A stretch of 64,000 nt of DNA from Bradyrhizobium lupini (GCF_040939785.1 NZ_CP162553.1:3472001-3536000), one strand, 5' to 3'; counted from the stretch's first letter, positions 24,968-34,455 are shown. Made by a program: numbers and translations. The notes: generated by a model not told the origin, from the sequence alone.

Positions 24968-26344
24968 ATGTCGATGCAGAATGTGGCCGCCCCTGCGCAC
25001 GGCTTCACTCCGCCCAAGCGCAACGAGCTGACCCACATCCCCGGCGACGAAGGCTGGCCGATCATCGGCAAGACCTTCCAGGTGCTCGCGGACCCCAAAG
25101 GGCATATCGAGGCGAACGGCGCCAAATACGGCCTCGTCTATCGCACGCATTTCTTCGGCGAGACCAATATCGTGCTGCTCGGCCCCGAGGCCAACGAGCT
25201 CGTGCTGTTCGACCAGCAAAAGCTGTTCTCCTCGACCCATGGCTGGAACAAGGTGCTCGGCCTGTTGTTTCCGCGGGGATTGATGCTGCTGGATTTCGAG
25301 GAGCACCGGCTGCACCGCAAGGCGCTGTCGGTCGCATTCAAGTCCGGCCCGATGAAGTCGTATCTGAGCGATCTCGACCGCGGCATCGCCGCCCGCGTCG
25401 CGCAGTGGAAGGCCAAGCCCGGCGAGATGCAGCTTTATCCGGCGATGAAGCAGCTCACGCTCGATCTCGCCGCCGCGTCCTTTATCGGCGCCGATATCGG
25501 GCCGGAGGTCGACGAGATCAACCGGGCCTTCATCGACATGGTCGCCGCTGCCGTCGCCCCGATCCGCCGACCGCTGCCCGGCACGCAGATGGCGGCCGGC
25601 GTCAGGGGACGCAAGCGCATCGTGGCTTATTTCCGCGAGCAGATTCCGCTGCGACGCGGCAATCTCGGCGGTGATGATCTGTTCTCGCAGCTCTGCCGCG
25701 CAACCCACGAGGACGGCGCGCTGCTCTCGGAACAGGACATCATCGACCACATGAGCTTCCTGATGATGGCGGCGCACGACACGCTGACCTCGTCGCTGAC
25801 GTCGTTCATTGGCGAACTCGCGGCAAATCCCGGCTGGCAGGACAAGCTTCGCGCGGAAGTCATGGCGCTGGGGCTCGCCCCTGACGCGCCAAGCAGCTTC
25901 GACGATCTCGAAAAGATGCCGCTGTCGGAGATGGCGTTCAAGGAAGCGCTGCGGATCAAGCCGCCGGTGCCCTCGATGCCGCGCCGCGCTATGCGCGATT
26001 TCAGCTTCAAGGGTTTTTCGATTCCGGCCGGCACCGCGATCGGCGTCAATCCGCTCTACACCCACCACATGAAGGAGATCTGGCCGGAGCCGGACCGCTT
26101 CGATCCTCTGCGCTTCACCGAAGAGGCCCAGCGCAACCGCCACCGCTTCGCCTGGGTGCCGTTCGGCGGCGGCGCGCATATGTGCCTCGGCCTGCACTTC
26201 GCCTACATGCAGGCCAAATGCTTCGCGCGGCACTTCCTGCAGAACATCGAGGTATCGCTGGAGCCGGGTTACAAGCCCGACTGGCAGATGTGGCCGATCC
26301 CCAAGCCGCGCGACGGATTGCGGGTGCGGGTGAAGGCGGTTTGA
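24968..26344 (+). CDS. cytochrome P450
   Basis: A 458-residue haem monooxygenase. The haem-binding loop FGGGAHMCLGLHF has Cys406 as ligand; the I-helix FLMMAAHDTLTSS carries the oxygen-activating Asp-Thr; the K-helix ExxR is in FKEALRIKPP. There is no membrane anchor, so soluble. ATG 24968 follows GGAG at 24956-24959 (eight bases). The frame is open further upstream across the LLM gene end but without coding character. It forms a probable operon with the LLM oxidoreductase. No ferredoxin or reductase gene is adjacent; the substrate is unknown. Confidence 0.95.
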   Translation: MSMQNVAAPAHGFTPPKRNELTHIPGDEGWPIIGKTFQVLADPKGHIEANGAKYGLVYRTHFFGETNIVLLGPEANELVLFDQQKLFSSTHGWNKVLGLLFPRGLMLLDFEEHRLHRKALSVAFKSGPMKSYLSDLDRGIAARVAQWKAKPGEMQLYPAMKQLTLDLAAASFIGADIGPEVDEINRAFIDMVAAAVAPIRRPLPGTQMAAGVRGRKRIVAYFREQIPLRRGNLGGDDLFSQLCRATHEDGALLSEQDIIDHMSFLMMAAHDTLTSSLTSFIGELAANPGWQDKLRAEVMALGLAPDAPSSFDDLEKMPLSEMAFKEALRIKPPVPSMPRRAMRDFSFKGFSIPAGTAIGVNPLYTHHMKEIWPEPDRFDPLRFTEEAQRNRHRFAWVPFGGGAHMCLGLHFAYMQAKCFARHFLQNIEVSLEPGYKPDWQMWPIPKPRDGLRVRVKAV

Positions 26345-26354
26345 GCATCGCAGT

Positions 26355-26429
26355 CGTCATTGCGAGCGATGCGAAGCAATCCTGACTTCCTCTGCGGAAT
26401 GCTTCGTCGCTTCGCTCCTCGCAATGACG
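26355..26429. repeat. palindromic repeat (CGTCATTGCGAG type)
   Basis: 75 bp bounded by CGTCATTGCGAG and CTCGCAATGACG, with GCGATGCGAAGC / GCTTCGTCGC inside. It sits between the convergent P450 and SDR genes. A common REP-like sequence type in this group. Confidence 0.85.
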
Positions 26430-26433
26430 AAAA

Positions 26434-27276
26434 CTACCCGGCCCCCTGATCGAACGCCTTGCGCAGGGCCACGTAGCCCTGCTGCTGCTGGCTCCAGTTG
26501 CGGCCGCCGGTCATCGCGCCGTCGATGACGAGGTCATGGCCGTTGATGAAGCTGGATTCGTCGCTGGCCAGGAACACCGCAGCATGGGCGATGTCATCGG
26601 GAAGGCCGGCGCGCGGGATCGGCTGCGCGGTCTTGTAGACCTCGCGCATCACGGCCGGCGTCTTCTCCGCCGCGTCGGTCGAAAGCCCGAGCGCCTTGCC
26701 GAAAATGCCGGTCGCGATGGCGCCGGGCGAGATCGAGTTGACGCGGACGTTGGATTCGCCGAGCTCCATCGCCACGCATTTGGTGAGATGGATCACCGCC
26801 GCTTTGGCTGCACCATAGACCATCGATGACGAGAAGCCGGCAAGACGGCCGGCGATGCTGCCATTGTTGATGATGCTGCCAAATCCCTGCTTCTTCATGT
26901 GCGGCGCGGCGTGCTTCATGCCGAGCATGACGCTGCGCAGCAGGGTCGCCATCGCCGCGTCAAAGCGCTCGACCTCGAGGCCTTCGATGCCGCCGGTCTG
27001 CGCCGGACCGCCGGCATTGTTGAACAGGCAGTCGATGCGGCCGAATTTGTCCACCGCGAGCGCGATCAGCGCCTGCATCTGCGCTTCGGCCGTCACATCC
27101 GTCTGGCGGAAGACGCAATTCGCCCCGAGCTGCTTCGCCAGGGCCTCGCCTTCCGGTATGCGCCGGCCCGCGATCACAATTTTGGCACCTTCGGCAACGA
27201 AGACTTCTGCGGTCCGCAACCCGATCCCGCTCGTCGCGCCCGTGATCACCGCGACCTTGCCATCCAGCCTGCCCAT
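26434..27276 (-). CDS. short-chain dehydrogenase/reductase
   Basis: A 280-residue NAD(P)-dependent oxidoreductase. Cofactor motif TGATSGIGLRTAEVF, the NNAG motif in CLFNNAGGPAQT, and catalytic Ser/Tyr/Lys in NNGSIAGRLAGF and SSMVYGAAKAAV are intact. The C-terminal RAGLPDDIAHAAVFLASDES is typical. ATG 27276 is chosen because AGGGAC is six bases upstream, and an extension to 27321 lacks similarity. It is convergent with the LLM-P450 pair and could oxidise an alcohol made by them, which is inference only. Confidence 0.93.
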   Translation of the reverse strand: MGRLDGKVAVITGATSGIGLRTAEVFVAEGAKIVIAGRRIPEGEALAKQLGANCVFRQTDVTAEAQMQALIALAVDKFGRIDCLFNNAGGPAQTGGIEGLEVERFDAAMATLLRSVMLGMKHAAPHMKKQGFGSIINNGSIAGRLAGFSSSMVYGAAKAAVIHLTKCVAMELGESNVRVNSISPGAIATGIFGKALGLSTDAAEKTPAVMREVYKTAQPIPRAGLPDDIAHAAVFLASDESSFINGHDLVIDGAMTGGRNWSQQQQGYVALRKAFDQGAG

Positions 27277-27471
27277 GGAATGTCCCTGTTTTCGAACCTC
27301 TTGACGCCAAATGGCGGACACCGATCGACGACGGCGCCGCGACGGTCGGCGCCGCGGCAGGCACTATTCCTGCCAGCTTCCGACAAGGCAAGCTTTGCTT
27401 GGGGCCGGCGACATGCGTAACATTCCTGGCGATCGCTCGATTGTCGAACGCATATCGCGACCGGACTGCGC

Positions 27472-28437
27472 ATGGGGAAGCTGATCGACGAATTCCGCAA
27501 GGGCTGGCAGGGCGTGGCACCGCCGTCGCTCGGCCTGAGCCTTGCGTTTGCGGTCGCCTGCCTGCTGGTTGCGACGCTGGCGCGCTGGGCCCTCGCCCAT
27601 GTGCGGCCCGACGTCTATTTCACGCCGTATTTCCCGGCCGTGTTCTTTGCAGCCGCGTTCGGCGGCTTCCGCATCGGCATCATCACGGCGCTGGTGGGCG
27701 GCGTGCTCGGCGTCGTCGTGAATTTCGGCGATGCCTTTGCCGATAACGCGCGATTCGCCCTGCTGGCGCTATATTGGGCGGTCTGCGCGCTCACCATCTG
27801 GGGCGTCGAGCACTATCGCTCGCTCCTCGTCGAGCAGCGGCGGATTTCCAGACGCCTGATCGAGGAAGAAGACTACCGCAAGCTGCTGGTCGACGAGCTC
27901 CAGCACCGGCTGAAGAACAAGCTGTCGACGGTGCATGCCGTGCTGCATCAGGTGCTGCACGATCAGCCGCAGATCTGGGCCCGGATCGATCCGCGGCTGC
28001 GGTCGCTTGCCGCGACCGACGATTTGATCTCACGGATCGACAAGGCCGGCTGCGACATTCGCGACCTCCTGATCTCCGAGCTCGGCCCTTACGGCCATGT
28101 CCGCTTCACGCTCAACGGCGACCGGCTGTTCCTGCCGCCGAAACTTGCGGTCACGCTGTCCCTGATGTTTCACGAACTCGCCACCAACGCAGGCAAATAT
28201 GGCGCGTTCTCCGCGCCGCGCGGGCTGTTGCAGGTGTCATGGACCGTCAGCGACGATCGCCTGACCGTGACCTGGGATGAAACCGAGGGTCCGAGCGTCG
28301 ACAAGATCTCCGAGCCGGGTTTCGGCACCAAGCTGTTGAAGTCGGCGCTGTCGGCCTTCGACGGCAAGACGGAGGTCTCCTATCTCAGGACCGGACTTCA
28401 TTGCACCATGCAATGCCGTATCCCCAAGGACGGTTAG
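27472..28437 (+). CDS. membrane sensor histidine kinase, HisKA_2/HWE type
   Basis: A 321-residue kinase. The first 120 residues hold about four hydrophobic segments (DUF4118/MASE-like: AFAVACLLVATLARWALAHV and IGIITALVGGVLGVVVNFG). The dimerisation/phosphoacceptor box is LLVDELQHRLKNKLSTVHAV (His in LQHRLKN), characteristic of the HisKA_2 group, followed by HATPase N-box FHELATNAGKYGAFS and a G-box EPGFGTKLL. No response regulator lies beside it. HWE/HisKA_2 kinases in rhizobia often feed the general stress response; that link is not shown here. Confidence 0.9.
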   Translation: MGKLIDEFRKGWQGVAPPSLGLSLAFAVACLLVATLARWALAHVRPDVYFTPYFPAVFFAAAFGGFRIGIITALVGGVLGVVVNFGDAFADNARFALLALYWAVCALTIWGVEHYRSLLVEQRRISRRLIEEEDYRKLLVDELQHRLKNKLSTVHAVLHQVLHDQPQIWARIDPRLRSLAATDDLISRIDKAGCDIRDLLISELGPYGHVRFTLNGDRLFLPPKLAVTLSLMFHELATNAGKYGAFSAPRGLLQVSWTVSDDRLTVTWDETEGPSVDKISEPGFGTKLLKSALSAFDGKTEVSYLRTGLHCTMQCRIPKDG

Positions 28438-28636
28438 ACGCGGCGCCAACGAAACCCGTTCGCGCGCGTCGTTCGCGGTTTCACCGGACGCGTTGACGCC
28501 CTGTTAATGACGATAGGCTGCGCGCGTCGCATCGCCGCAAAACACCACCGTAATTCTCCGGGCCCCTTAACCAAACTTAAGAGGGAACCGCGCAAGATCG
28601 CGGCCATTGCAAAGGCGCGCTGAAACAACAAGATTC

Positions 28637-30382
28637 ATGACTTCTATGAACGACAACAAATATTCCGGCGCGAGCGAAGCCGAACTCGGATTTCTCAAGG
28701 AAATCGTTAGAATGCTGCCTGCCGGCCTGACCGTGCAGGACGCGCAAGGCGAACTTCTCCTGGTCAACGATGTCGCGGCTGCCCAGCTCGGCATGGACGG
28801 CAGCCGCCCCTCGCGCGATCTCGCGTCGCGCCTCGAAGCCTGCCGGCAGGCCCTGAGCTCCGGCCAGGCGGTCGTCGCCGAGGAAGCGCTCCACGACGGA
28901 GCCGCACGCCAGGTGCTGCTGACCACCCATCGTCCGGTCCGCCTCGACGGACGCGAGCTGCTGATCTCGGCCTCCTCCGACATCACCGAGCAGAAGAATT
29001 TCGAGGACCAGCTGTTCCGCTCGGCCTATTTCGACGATCTGACCGGCCTGCCCTCGCGACGCGTGATCGAGCATCGCGCCACCAGCCTGCTCGCGCAGGG
29101 TCGCACCGGCGATCGCTTTGCGCTCGCCTTTCTCGACGTCGACAATTTCAAGCACATCAACGACTATTACGGCCACGCCGTGGGCGACGCCCTGCTGGTC
29201 GAGCTGTCGAAGCGGCTTGGACGCGGCTTGCGCGACTCGGACATGCTGTCGCGCATCTCCGGGGACGAATTCCTGCTGCTGCTATCGCCGATCCAGAACC
29301 AGGAGGAAGTCGCCGAATTCATGCAGTCGACGCTGGAGCGGCTGACGGCGCCGTTCTTCATCGACAATTCGGAAGTGTTCGCCTCAACCTCCGTCGGCAT
29401 CAGCCTCTACCCCGATCACGGAAGCAGCTTCGAGACACTGCGCCAGAACGCCGACATCGCGATGTACCGCATCAAGAATGACGGCAAGGGATCGGCGGCC
29501 TTCTTCGATTCCAGCATGGAACGCGAGGCGCTGGCGCGGATGAAGATCGAGCAGTCGCTGCGGCAGGCCATCCTGGAGAAGCGCTTCTGCTGCGCCTTCC
29601 AGTCCAAGGTCGACATCCGCACGCAGGACGTGAAGGGCATCGAGGCCCTGGTGCGGCTGCGCGACGACGAGGGCGTGATCCAGGCGCCCGGCTCGTTCAT
29701 CAATCTTGCCACCGAGCTCGGGCTGATCGACGAGCTGACCCATCTCGTGCTCGCCGAGATCGTCAAGTCGATCGACCTCATCAACGAGACGTTCGGTGCG
29801 GAAGCGACCATCAGCATCAACGTCGCGGCCAAGCAGGCCGGCAACCCGGAGTTCATGCGCAGCTTTGCCCAAGCGCTCGACTACACCGGCTTTCCGCAGC
29901 GCTTCATGATCGAGGTGACGGAAGACGCCTTCGTCGCCAAGAATCATTTCCAGGCCGAGATCCTGCCGATGTTCCGCAAGCTCGGCGTCGCCATCTCGAT
30001 CGACGATTTCGGCACCGGCTATTCCTCGCTCTCGGCGCTGGCCGACATCACCGCGGACGAGATCAAGATCGACCGCTCCTTCATCACCGATATCCATAAG
30101 CGTCCGCGCAACCAGGGCATCCTGCGCGCGATCGAATCCCTGAGCGAAGCGCTCGGCATGACCGTGATTGCCGAAGGCATCGAATCCTACGAGGAGCTCG
30201 CCTACCTCCAGGCTGCGACCAAGATCCGTTACGCGCAGGGCTATTATTTCTCCCGGCCGATCTTCCTGGAGGAGCTGAAGCTCGCAACGCCCGTCTCCAG
30301 CGAAGCACGCGCCAGCGTCACAAACCGCTCGACGCAGCAGAACCGGCAGGGCTATTCCCGCGCGAACGGATACCGGCGGTAA
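28637..30382 (+). CDS. PAS-GGDEF-EAL c-di-GMP signalling protein
   Basis: A 581-residue soluble protein. Residues 10-125 are PAS-like (LKEIVRMLPAGLTVQDAQGE, ending ISASSDITEQKNFED). The GGDEF domain (about 130-295) has RISGDEFLLLL, i.e. Ser replaces the first Gly, so cyclase activity is uncertain. The EAL domain (about 300-560) retains KGIEALVRLRD, the DDFGTGYSSLSAL loop and ITADEIKIDRSFI, so it should be an active c-di-GMP phosphodiesterase. ATG 28637 (alternative 28646). No cotranscribed neighbour in the same direction within 200 bp. Confidence 0.9.
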   Translation: MTSMNDNKYSGASEAELGFLKEIVRMLPAGLTVQDAQGELLLVNDVAAAQLGMDGSRPSRDLASRLEACRQALSSGQAVVAEEALHDGAARQVLLTTHRPVRLDGRELLISASSDITEQKNFEDQLFRSAYFDDLTGLPSRRVIEHRATSLLAQGRTGDRFALAFLDVDNFKHINDYYGHAVGDALLVELSKRLGRGLRDSDMLSRISGDEFLLLLSPIQNQEEVAEFMQSTLERLTAPFFIDNSEVFASTSVGISLYPDHGSSFETLRQNADIAMYRIKNDGKGSAAFFDSSMEREALARMKIEQSLRQAILEKRFCCAFQSKVDIRTQDVKGIEALVRLRDDEGVIQAPGSFINLATELGLIDELTHLVLAEIVKSIDLINETFGAEATISINVAAKQAGNPEFMRSFAQALDYTGFPQRFMIEVTEDAFVAKNHFQAEILPMFRKLGVAISIDDFGTGYSSLSALADITADEIKIDRSFITDIHKRPRNQGILRAIESLSEALGMTVIAEGIESYEELAYLQAATKIRYAQGYYFSRPIFLEELKLATPVSSEARASVTNRSTQQNRQGYSRANGYRR

Positions 30383-30600
30383 CCCCCGGCCTGATCGTTA
30401 CTTTGCAAAGCCTGAGCGACCCGTTCCACGGGTGAGGTCAACAATTGCATCTGCCGATTTCCTCGGCAGAAGCGATCCGGCGCGGCCGGGCCGGACAATG
30501 TCACACATGCCCGTCGCGTGGTCCGCCGGAAGGTGGAATTGCAATGTCCGCACGGTTGTGCAAATCGCTATGGCCAAAGAATTCATCAGGAGGGACCATC

Positions 30601-31785
30601 GTGCGCCGATCGCTCATCTTAACAACAACCATCCTCGCCCTCGCCGCGGGCACCTCCGCACAGGCCGACGATCTCAAGATCGCGCTGATCTATGGCAAGA
30701 CCGGCCCGCTCGAGGCCTATGCCAAGCAGACCGAGACCGGCCTGCAGATGGGGTTCGAATACGCCACCAAGGGCACCATGACGCTCGACGGGCGCAAGAT
30801 CGTCGTCATCACCAAGGACGACCAGGGCAAGCCGGATCTCTCCAAGGCCGCGCTCGCGGAAGCCTATCAGGACGACAAGGTTGACATCGCGATCGGCACG
30901 ACCTCGTCGGCCGCGGCACTCGCGATCCTGCCCGTCGCCGAGGAAAACAAGAAAATCCTGATCGTCGAGCCCGCGGTCGCGGATCAGATTACCGGCGAGA
31001 AGTGGAATCGCTATATCTTCCGCACCGCGCGCAACTCGTCGCAGGACGCGATCTCGAACGCAGTCGCGATCGGCAAGCAGGGCGTCACCGTCGCGACGCT
31101 GGCGCAGGACTACGCCTTCGGCCGCGACGGCGTCGCCGCCTTCAAGGAGGCGCTCGGCAAGACGGGGGCGACGCTCGCCGCCGAAGAATATGCCCCGACC
31201 TCGACCACCGACTTCACCGCGGTCGGCCAGCGCCTGTTCGACGCGCTGAAGGACAAGCCGGGCCGCAAGGTGATCTGGGTGATCTGGGCCGGCGCCGGCA
31301 ATCCGCTGGCGAAACTCCAGGACATGGATCCGAAGCGCTACGGCATCGAGCTGTCCACCGGCGGCAACATCCTGCCGGCGCTCGCCGCCTACAAGGGCCT
31401 GCCCGGCATGGAAGGCGCGACCTATTATTTCTACGCGATCCCGAAGAACCCGGTGAATGACTGGCTCGTCGCCGAGCACCAGAAGCGCTTCAACGCGCCG
31501 CCGGACTTCTTCACCGCAGGCGGATTCGCCGCCGCGACGTCCGTCGTCGCCGCCGTCACCAAGGCGAAGTCGACCGATACCGAGAAGCTGATCACGGCCA
31601 TGGAAGGCCTGGAGTTCGACACGCCGAAGGGCAAGATGATGTTCCGCAAGGAAGACCATCAGGCGCTGCAGAGCATGTATCACTTCAAGGTCAAGGTCGA
31701 TCCGAATGTCGCCTGGGCCGTGCTCGAGCCGGTGCGCGAACTGAAGATCGAAGACATGGACGTTCCGATCAAGAACAAGCGCTGA
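30601..31785 (+). CDS. ABC transporter substrate-binding protein (branched-chain amino acid type)
   Basis: A 394-residue type I periplasmic binding protein. Signal peptide RRSLILTTTILALAAGTSA with cleavage near AQA, then DDLKIALIYGKTGPLEAYAK. The Per_Bp fold includes TTSSAAALAILPVAEENKKI and LAQDYAFGRDGVAAFKEAL. The start is GTG 30601 with AGGAGGG (30588-30594) six bases upstream. Unlike the pair at 2.3-5.0 kb it has its own importer genes, livGFHM-like, starting 167 bp downstream after a palindromic repeat. The ligand is not determinable; branched-chain amino acids, amides and aromatic acids are all used by this class. Confidence 0.93.
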   Translation: MRRSLILTTTILALAAGTSAQADDLKIALIYGKTGPLEAYAKQTETGLQMGFEYATKGTMTLDGRKIVVITKDDQGKPDLSKAALAEAYQDDKVDIAIGTTSSAAALAILPVAEENKKILIVEPAVADQITGEKWNRYIFRTARNSSQDAISNAVAIGKQGVTVATLAQDYAFGRDGVAAFKEALGKTGATLAAEEYAPTSTTDFTAVGQRLFDALKDKPGRKVIWVIWAGAGNPLAKLQDMDPKRYGIELSTGGNILPALAAYKGLPGMEGATYYFYAIPKNPVNDWLVAEHQKRFNAPPDFFTAGGFAAATSVVAAVTKAKSTDTEKLITAMEGLEFDTPKGKMMFRKEDHQALQSMYHFKVKVDPNVAWAVLEPVRELKIEDMDVPIKNKR

Positions 31786-31797
31786 TCTTTCTTCCTT

Positions 31798-31901
31798 CAC
31801 CTCTCCCGCTTGCGGGAGAGGCCGGGAGAAGGCTCTGTCCTCTTGGGGTTCTCGCCTGAGGAGACACCCTCTCCCACCCTCTCCCGCAAGCGGGAGAGGG
31901 A
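31798..31901. repeat. palindromic repeat (CCTCTCCCGCTTGCGGGAGAGG type)
   Basis: Two stem-loops, CTCTCCCGCTTGCGGGAGAG (31801-31820) and CTCTCCCGCAAGCGGGAGAG (near 31879-31898), themselves inverted relatives, within the gap between the binding-protein gene and the first ATPase gene. It may cause differential expression of binding protein over transporter core. Confidence 0.85.
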
Positions 31902-31952
31902 GCGCAGCCTGATCGCGGACAAATTCTCCTCTCATCATTTGCCAGATCCGCC

Positions 31953-32729
31953 ATGACGCTGACCCTCGAAACCCGCGACCTCACCATCCGCTTCGGCGGC
32001 CATGTCGCGGTCAACAGCGTCACTTGCAGCTTCCGCCCGGGCGAACTCACCGCGATCGTCGGCCCGAACGGCGCCGGCAAGACCACTTATTTCAACCTGA
32101 TCTCCGGCCAGCTCCGCGCATCGAGCGGCAGCATTCTGTTCGACGGCACCGACATCACCCAGCATTCCGCGCCGATGCGGACGCGCGCAGGCCTGGGGCG
32201 CGCCTTCCAGCTCACCAACCTCTTTCCGAATCTGTCGGTGGAGGAAAACGTCCGCCTCGCGGTGCAGGCCGCCAACGGCACTCACTACGACATGTTGCGG
32301 CCCTGGATGGTCCGCCGTGATCTGATCGGCCGCGCCGATGCTATCCTGGATCAGGTCGCGCTCGGCGGCCGCCGTGGCGTCGCCGCGACCGCACTGTCGC
32401 ATGGCGATCAGCGTAAGCTCGAGGTCGCGCTGATGATGGCGCTCGAGCCAAAGGTGTTCATGTTCGACGAGCCGACCGCGGGCATGAGCATCGACGAGGT
32501 GCCGGTCGTGCTGAACCTGATCGCGCAGCTCAAGCAGGACAAAAGCAGGATCATTCTCCTGGTCGAGCACAAGATGGACGTGGTGCGATCGCTCGCCGAC
32601 CGCATCATCGTGTTGCATAACGGGCAGCTTGTTGCGGACGGCAGGCCTGCCGAGGTGATTGCGTCACCGATCGTGCAGGAAGCCTATCTCGGCGTCGCGC
32701 CCAATAAAGTTGCAGGGAGCGCAGCATGA
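31953..32729 (+). CDS. livG: branched-chain amino acid-type ABC transporter ATPase
   Basis: A 258-residue ATPase of the LivG group. Walker A GPNGAGKTTYFNLISG, the LivG-typical GRAFQLTNLFPNLSVEENVRL Q-loop region, signature LSHGDQRKLEVALMMA, Walker B VFMFDEPTAGMS and switch His in ILLVEHKMDVV. ATG 31953. Its stop overlaps the next start by four bases (ATGA at 32726-32729), so translation is coupled with livF. Confidence 0.93.
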   Translation: MTLTLETRDLTIRFGGHVAVNSVTCSFRPGELTAIVGPNGAGKTTYFNLISGQLRASSGSILFDGTDITQHSAPMRTRAGLGRAFQLTNLFPNLSVEENVRLAVQAANGTHYDMLRPWMVRRDLIGRADAILDQVALGGRRGVAATALSHGDQRKLEVALMMALEPKVFMFDEPTAGMSIDEVPVVLNLIAQLKQDKSRIILLVEHKMDVVRSLADRIIVLHNGQLVADGRPAEVIASPIVQEAYLGVAPNKVAGSAA

Positions 32730-33448
32730 CCGATCTGTTGAGGCTCTCCGGTGTTCACACTCATATCGGCCGCTATCACATCCTCCAGGGCATCGATCTC
32801 GCTGTCGCACAGGGGCAGACCACGATGCTGCTCGGCCGCAACGGCGCCGGCAAGACCACGACGTTGCGCACCATCATGGGCCTCTGGCAGGCCTCCTCCG
32901 GCGAGATCAGCCTCGCCGGCGAGCGCATCGAGAGCCGTGCGACGCCCGACGTCGCGCGGCTCGGCGTCGGCTACGTGCCGGAGAGCATGGCGGTGTTTTC
33001 GGACCTCACGGTGAAGGAAAATCTGGTGCTGGCGGCGCGCGACGGACCACTCGACGACGCCCAGCTGGACTGGATTTTTGGCTTCTTCCCCGCGCTGCGC
33101 CGGTTCTGGCTGTCGCGCGCGGGAAGTCTCTCGGGCGGACAGAAGCAGATGTTGTCGATTGCCCGCGCCATCATCGAACCGCGCAAGCTCCTGCTGATCG
33201 ACGAGCCGACCAAGGGGCTGGCCCCAGCAATCGTGATGGCGCTGATCGAGTGCCTGAAGGAGATCAAGCGCAAGGGCGCCACGATCCTGATGGTCGAGCA
33301 GAATTTCTTTGCCGCCCGCGAGCTCGGCGACGACGTGCTGGTGATGGACAACGGCACCATCGTTCATCGCGGCGAGATGGCCGCCTTGGCCGCCGACGTG
33401 CCACTGCAGGAGCGGCTGCTCGGCCTGAGCCTGGAGACGCATCAATGA
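32726..33448 (+). CDS. livF: branched-chain amino acid-type ABC transporter ATPase
   Basis: A 240-residue ATPase of the LivF group, second nucleotide-binding subunit. Walker A GRNGAGKTTTLRTIMG, GVGYVPESMAVFSDLTVKEN, signature LSGGQKQMLSIARA, Walker B LLLIDEPTKGLAP and EQNFFAARELGD after the switch. It overlaps livG by ATGA (32726-32729) and livH by ATGA (33445-33448). Confidence 0.93.
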   Translation: MTDLLRLSGVHTHIGRYHILQGIDLAVAQGQTTMLLGRNGAGKTTTLRTIMGLWQASSGEISLAGERIESRATPDVARLGVGYVPESMAVFSDLTVKENLVLAARDGPLDDAQLDWIFGFFPALRRFWLSRAGSLSGGQKQMLSIARAIIEPRKLLLIDEPTKGLAPAIVMALIECLKEIKRKGATILMVEQNFFAARELGDDVLVMDNGTIVHRGEMAALAADVPLQERLLGLSLETHQ

Positions 33449-34455
33449 CCGAGCTCGCCGCAACCGATCCGCTGCCGAAGCCGAAGCGCGACATCGCGCC
33501 GATCCTGCTGCCGATCGCGGTCGCCCTGGTGATGATCCCGCTGATCGGCTCGCCCAGCACCTGGCTGACGCTGACGGCCGCGAGCCTCGCGATGGGCATG
33601 ATGATCTTCATCATGGCCTCCGGCCTGACGCTCGTGTTCGGCCTGATGGACGTGCTCAATTTCGGCCATGGCGCCTTCATCGCGGTCGGGGCCTATGTCG
33701 CGACCCTCGTTCTGGCGCCGTTCGCGGCCTCGCTCCAGGCGGATTCGCTGTGGATCAACCTCGCGGTGCTGGCGCCGGCGGCACTGCTGTCGATGGCGGT
33801 GTCCGGCGCGCTCGGCCTGATCGTCGAGCGGGTGCTGATCCTGCCCGTCTACGGCCAGCATCTGAAGCAGATCCTGATGACGACGGGCGGCCTGATCGTC
33901 GCCGAGCAGACGCTCTATGCGGTGTGGGGGCCGCAGATCATCCCGACGCCGCTGCCGACCTCGCTGCGCGGCTCCTTCATCCTCGGCGACGTCGCGATCG
34001 CGAAATACCGCGTGCTGGCGACGCTGATCGGCCTCGCCGTCTTCATCGCGATCCAGCTGGTGCTCAACCGAACCAAGCTCGGGCTTCTGATCCGCGCCGG
34101 CGTCGAGAATCGCGAGATGGTCGAGGCGCTCGGCTATCGCATCCGCCGTCTGTTCCTCGGCGTGTTCATGACGGGATCGGCGCTCGCCGGCCTCGGCGGC
34201 GTGATGTGGGCGCTGTATCGCGAGCAGGTCCACGCCTCCATGAGCGACGACCTCACCGTCCTGATCTTCATCGTCGTCATCATCGGGGGCCTCGGCTCGA
34301 TCGGCGGCTGCTTCATCGGAGCGATCCTGGTGGCAATGATTGCCAATTACGGCGGCTTCCTGGTGCCGAAGCTCGCCCTCGTCTCCAACATCCTGCTGAT
34401 GGTCGCCATTCTGATGTGGCGGCCGCGCGGCCTCTATGCGGTGACCAGCCGATGA
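33445..34455 (+). CDS. livH: branched-chain amino acid-type ABC transporter permease (LivH type)
   Basis: A 336-residue membrane protein with about nine hydrophobic segments. The LivH signature GLTLVFGLMDVLNFGHGAFI is present, as are the cytoplasmic coupling region GLLIRAGVENREMVEALGY and GGLGSIGGCFIGAILVAMI. ATG 33445 overlaps the livF stop, and its stop overlaps livM. The N-terminus has a polar extension (MTELAATDPLPKPKRD) before the first membrane segment. Confidence 0.93.
   Translation: MTELAATDPLPKPKRDIAPILLPIAVALVMIPLIGSPSTWLTLTAASLAMGMMIFIMASGLTLVFGLMDVLNFGHGAFIAVGAYVATLVLAPFAASLQADSLWINLAVLAPAALLSMAVSGALGLIVERVLILPVYGQHLKQILMTTGGLIVAEQTLYAVWGPQIIPTPLPTSLRGSFILGDVAIAKYRVLATLIGLAVFIAIQLVLNRTKLGLLIRAGVENREMVEALGYRIRRLFLGVFMTGSALAGLGGVMWALYREQVHASMSDDLTVLIFIVVIIGGLGSIGGCFIGAILVAMIANYGGFLVPKLALVSNILLMVAILMWRPRGLYAVTSR

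Noticed and set aside
30399..30410. ACTTTGCAAAGC as a third copy of the uppS-unit operator
   Set aside because: There is no spacer between the half-sites and the last base differs, so the architecture is not the ACTTTG-N5-CAAAGT of the other two. Worth keeping in mind only if binding data appear.
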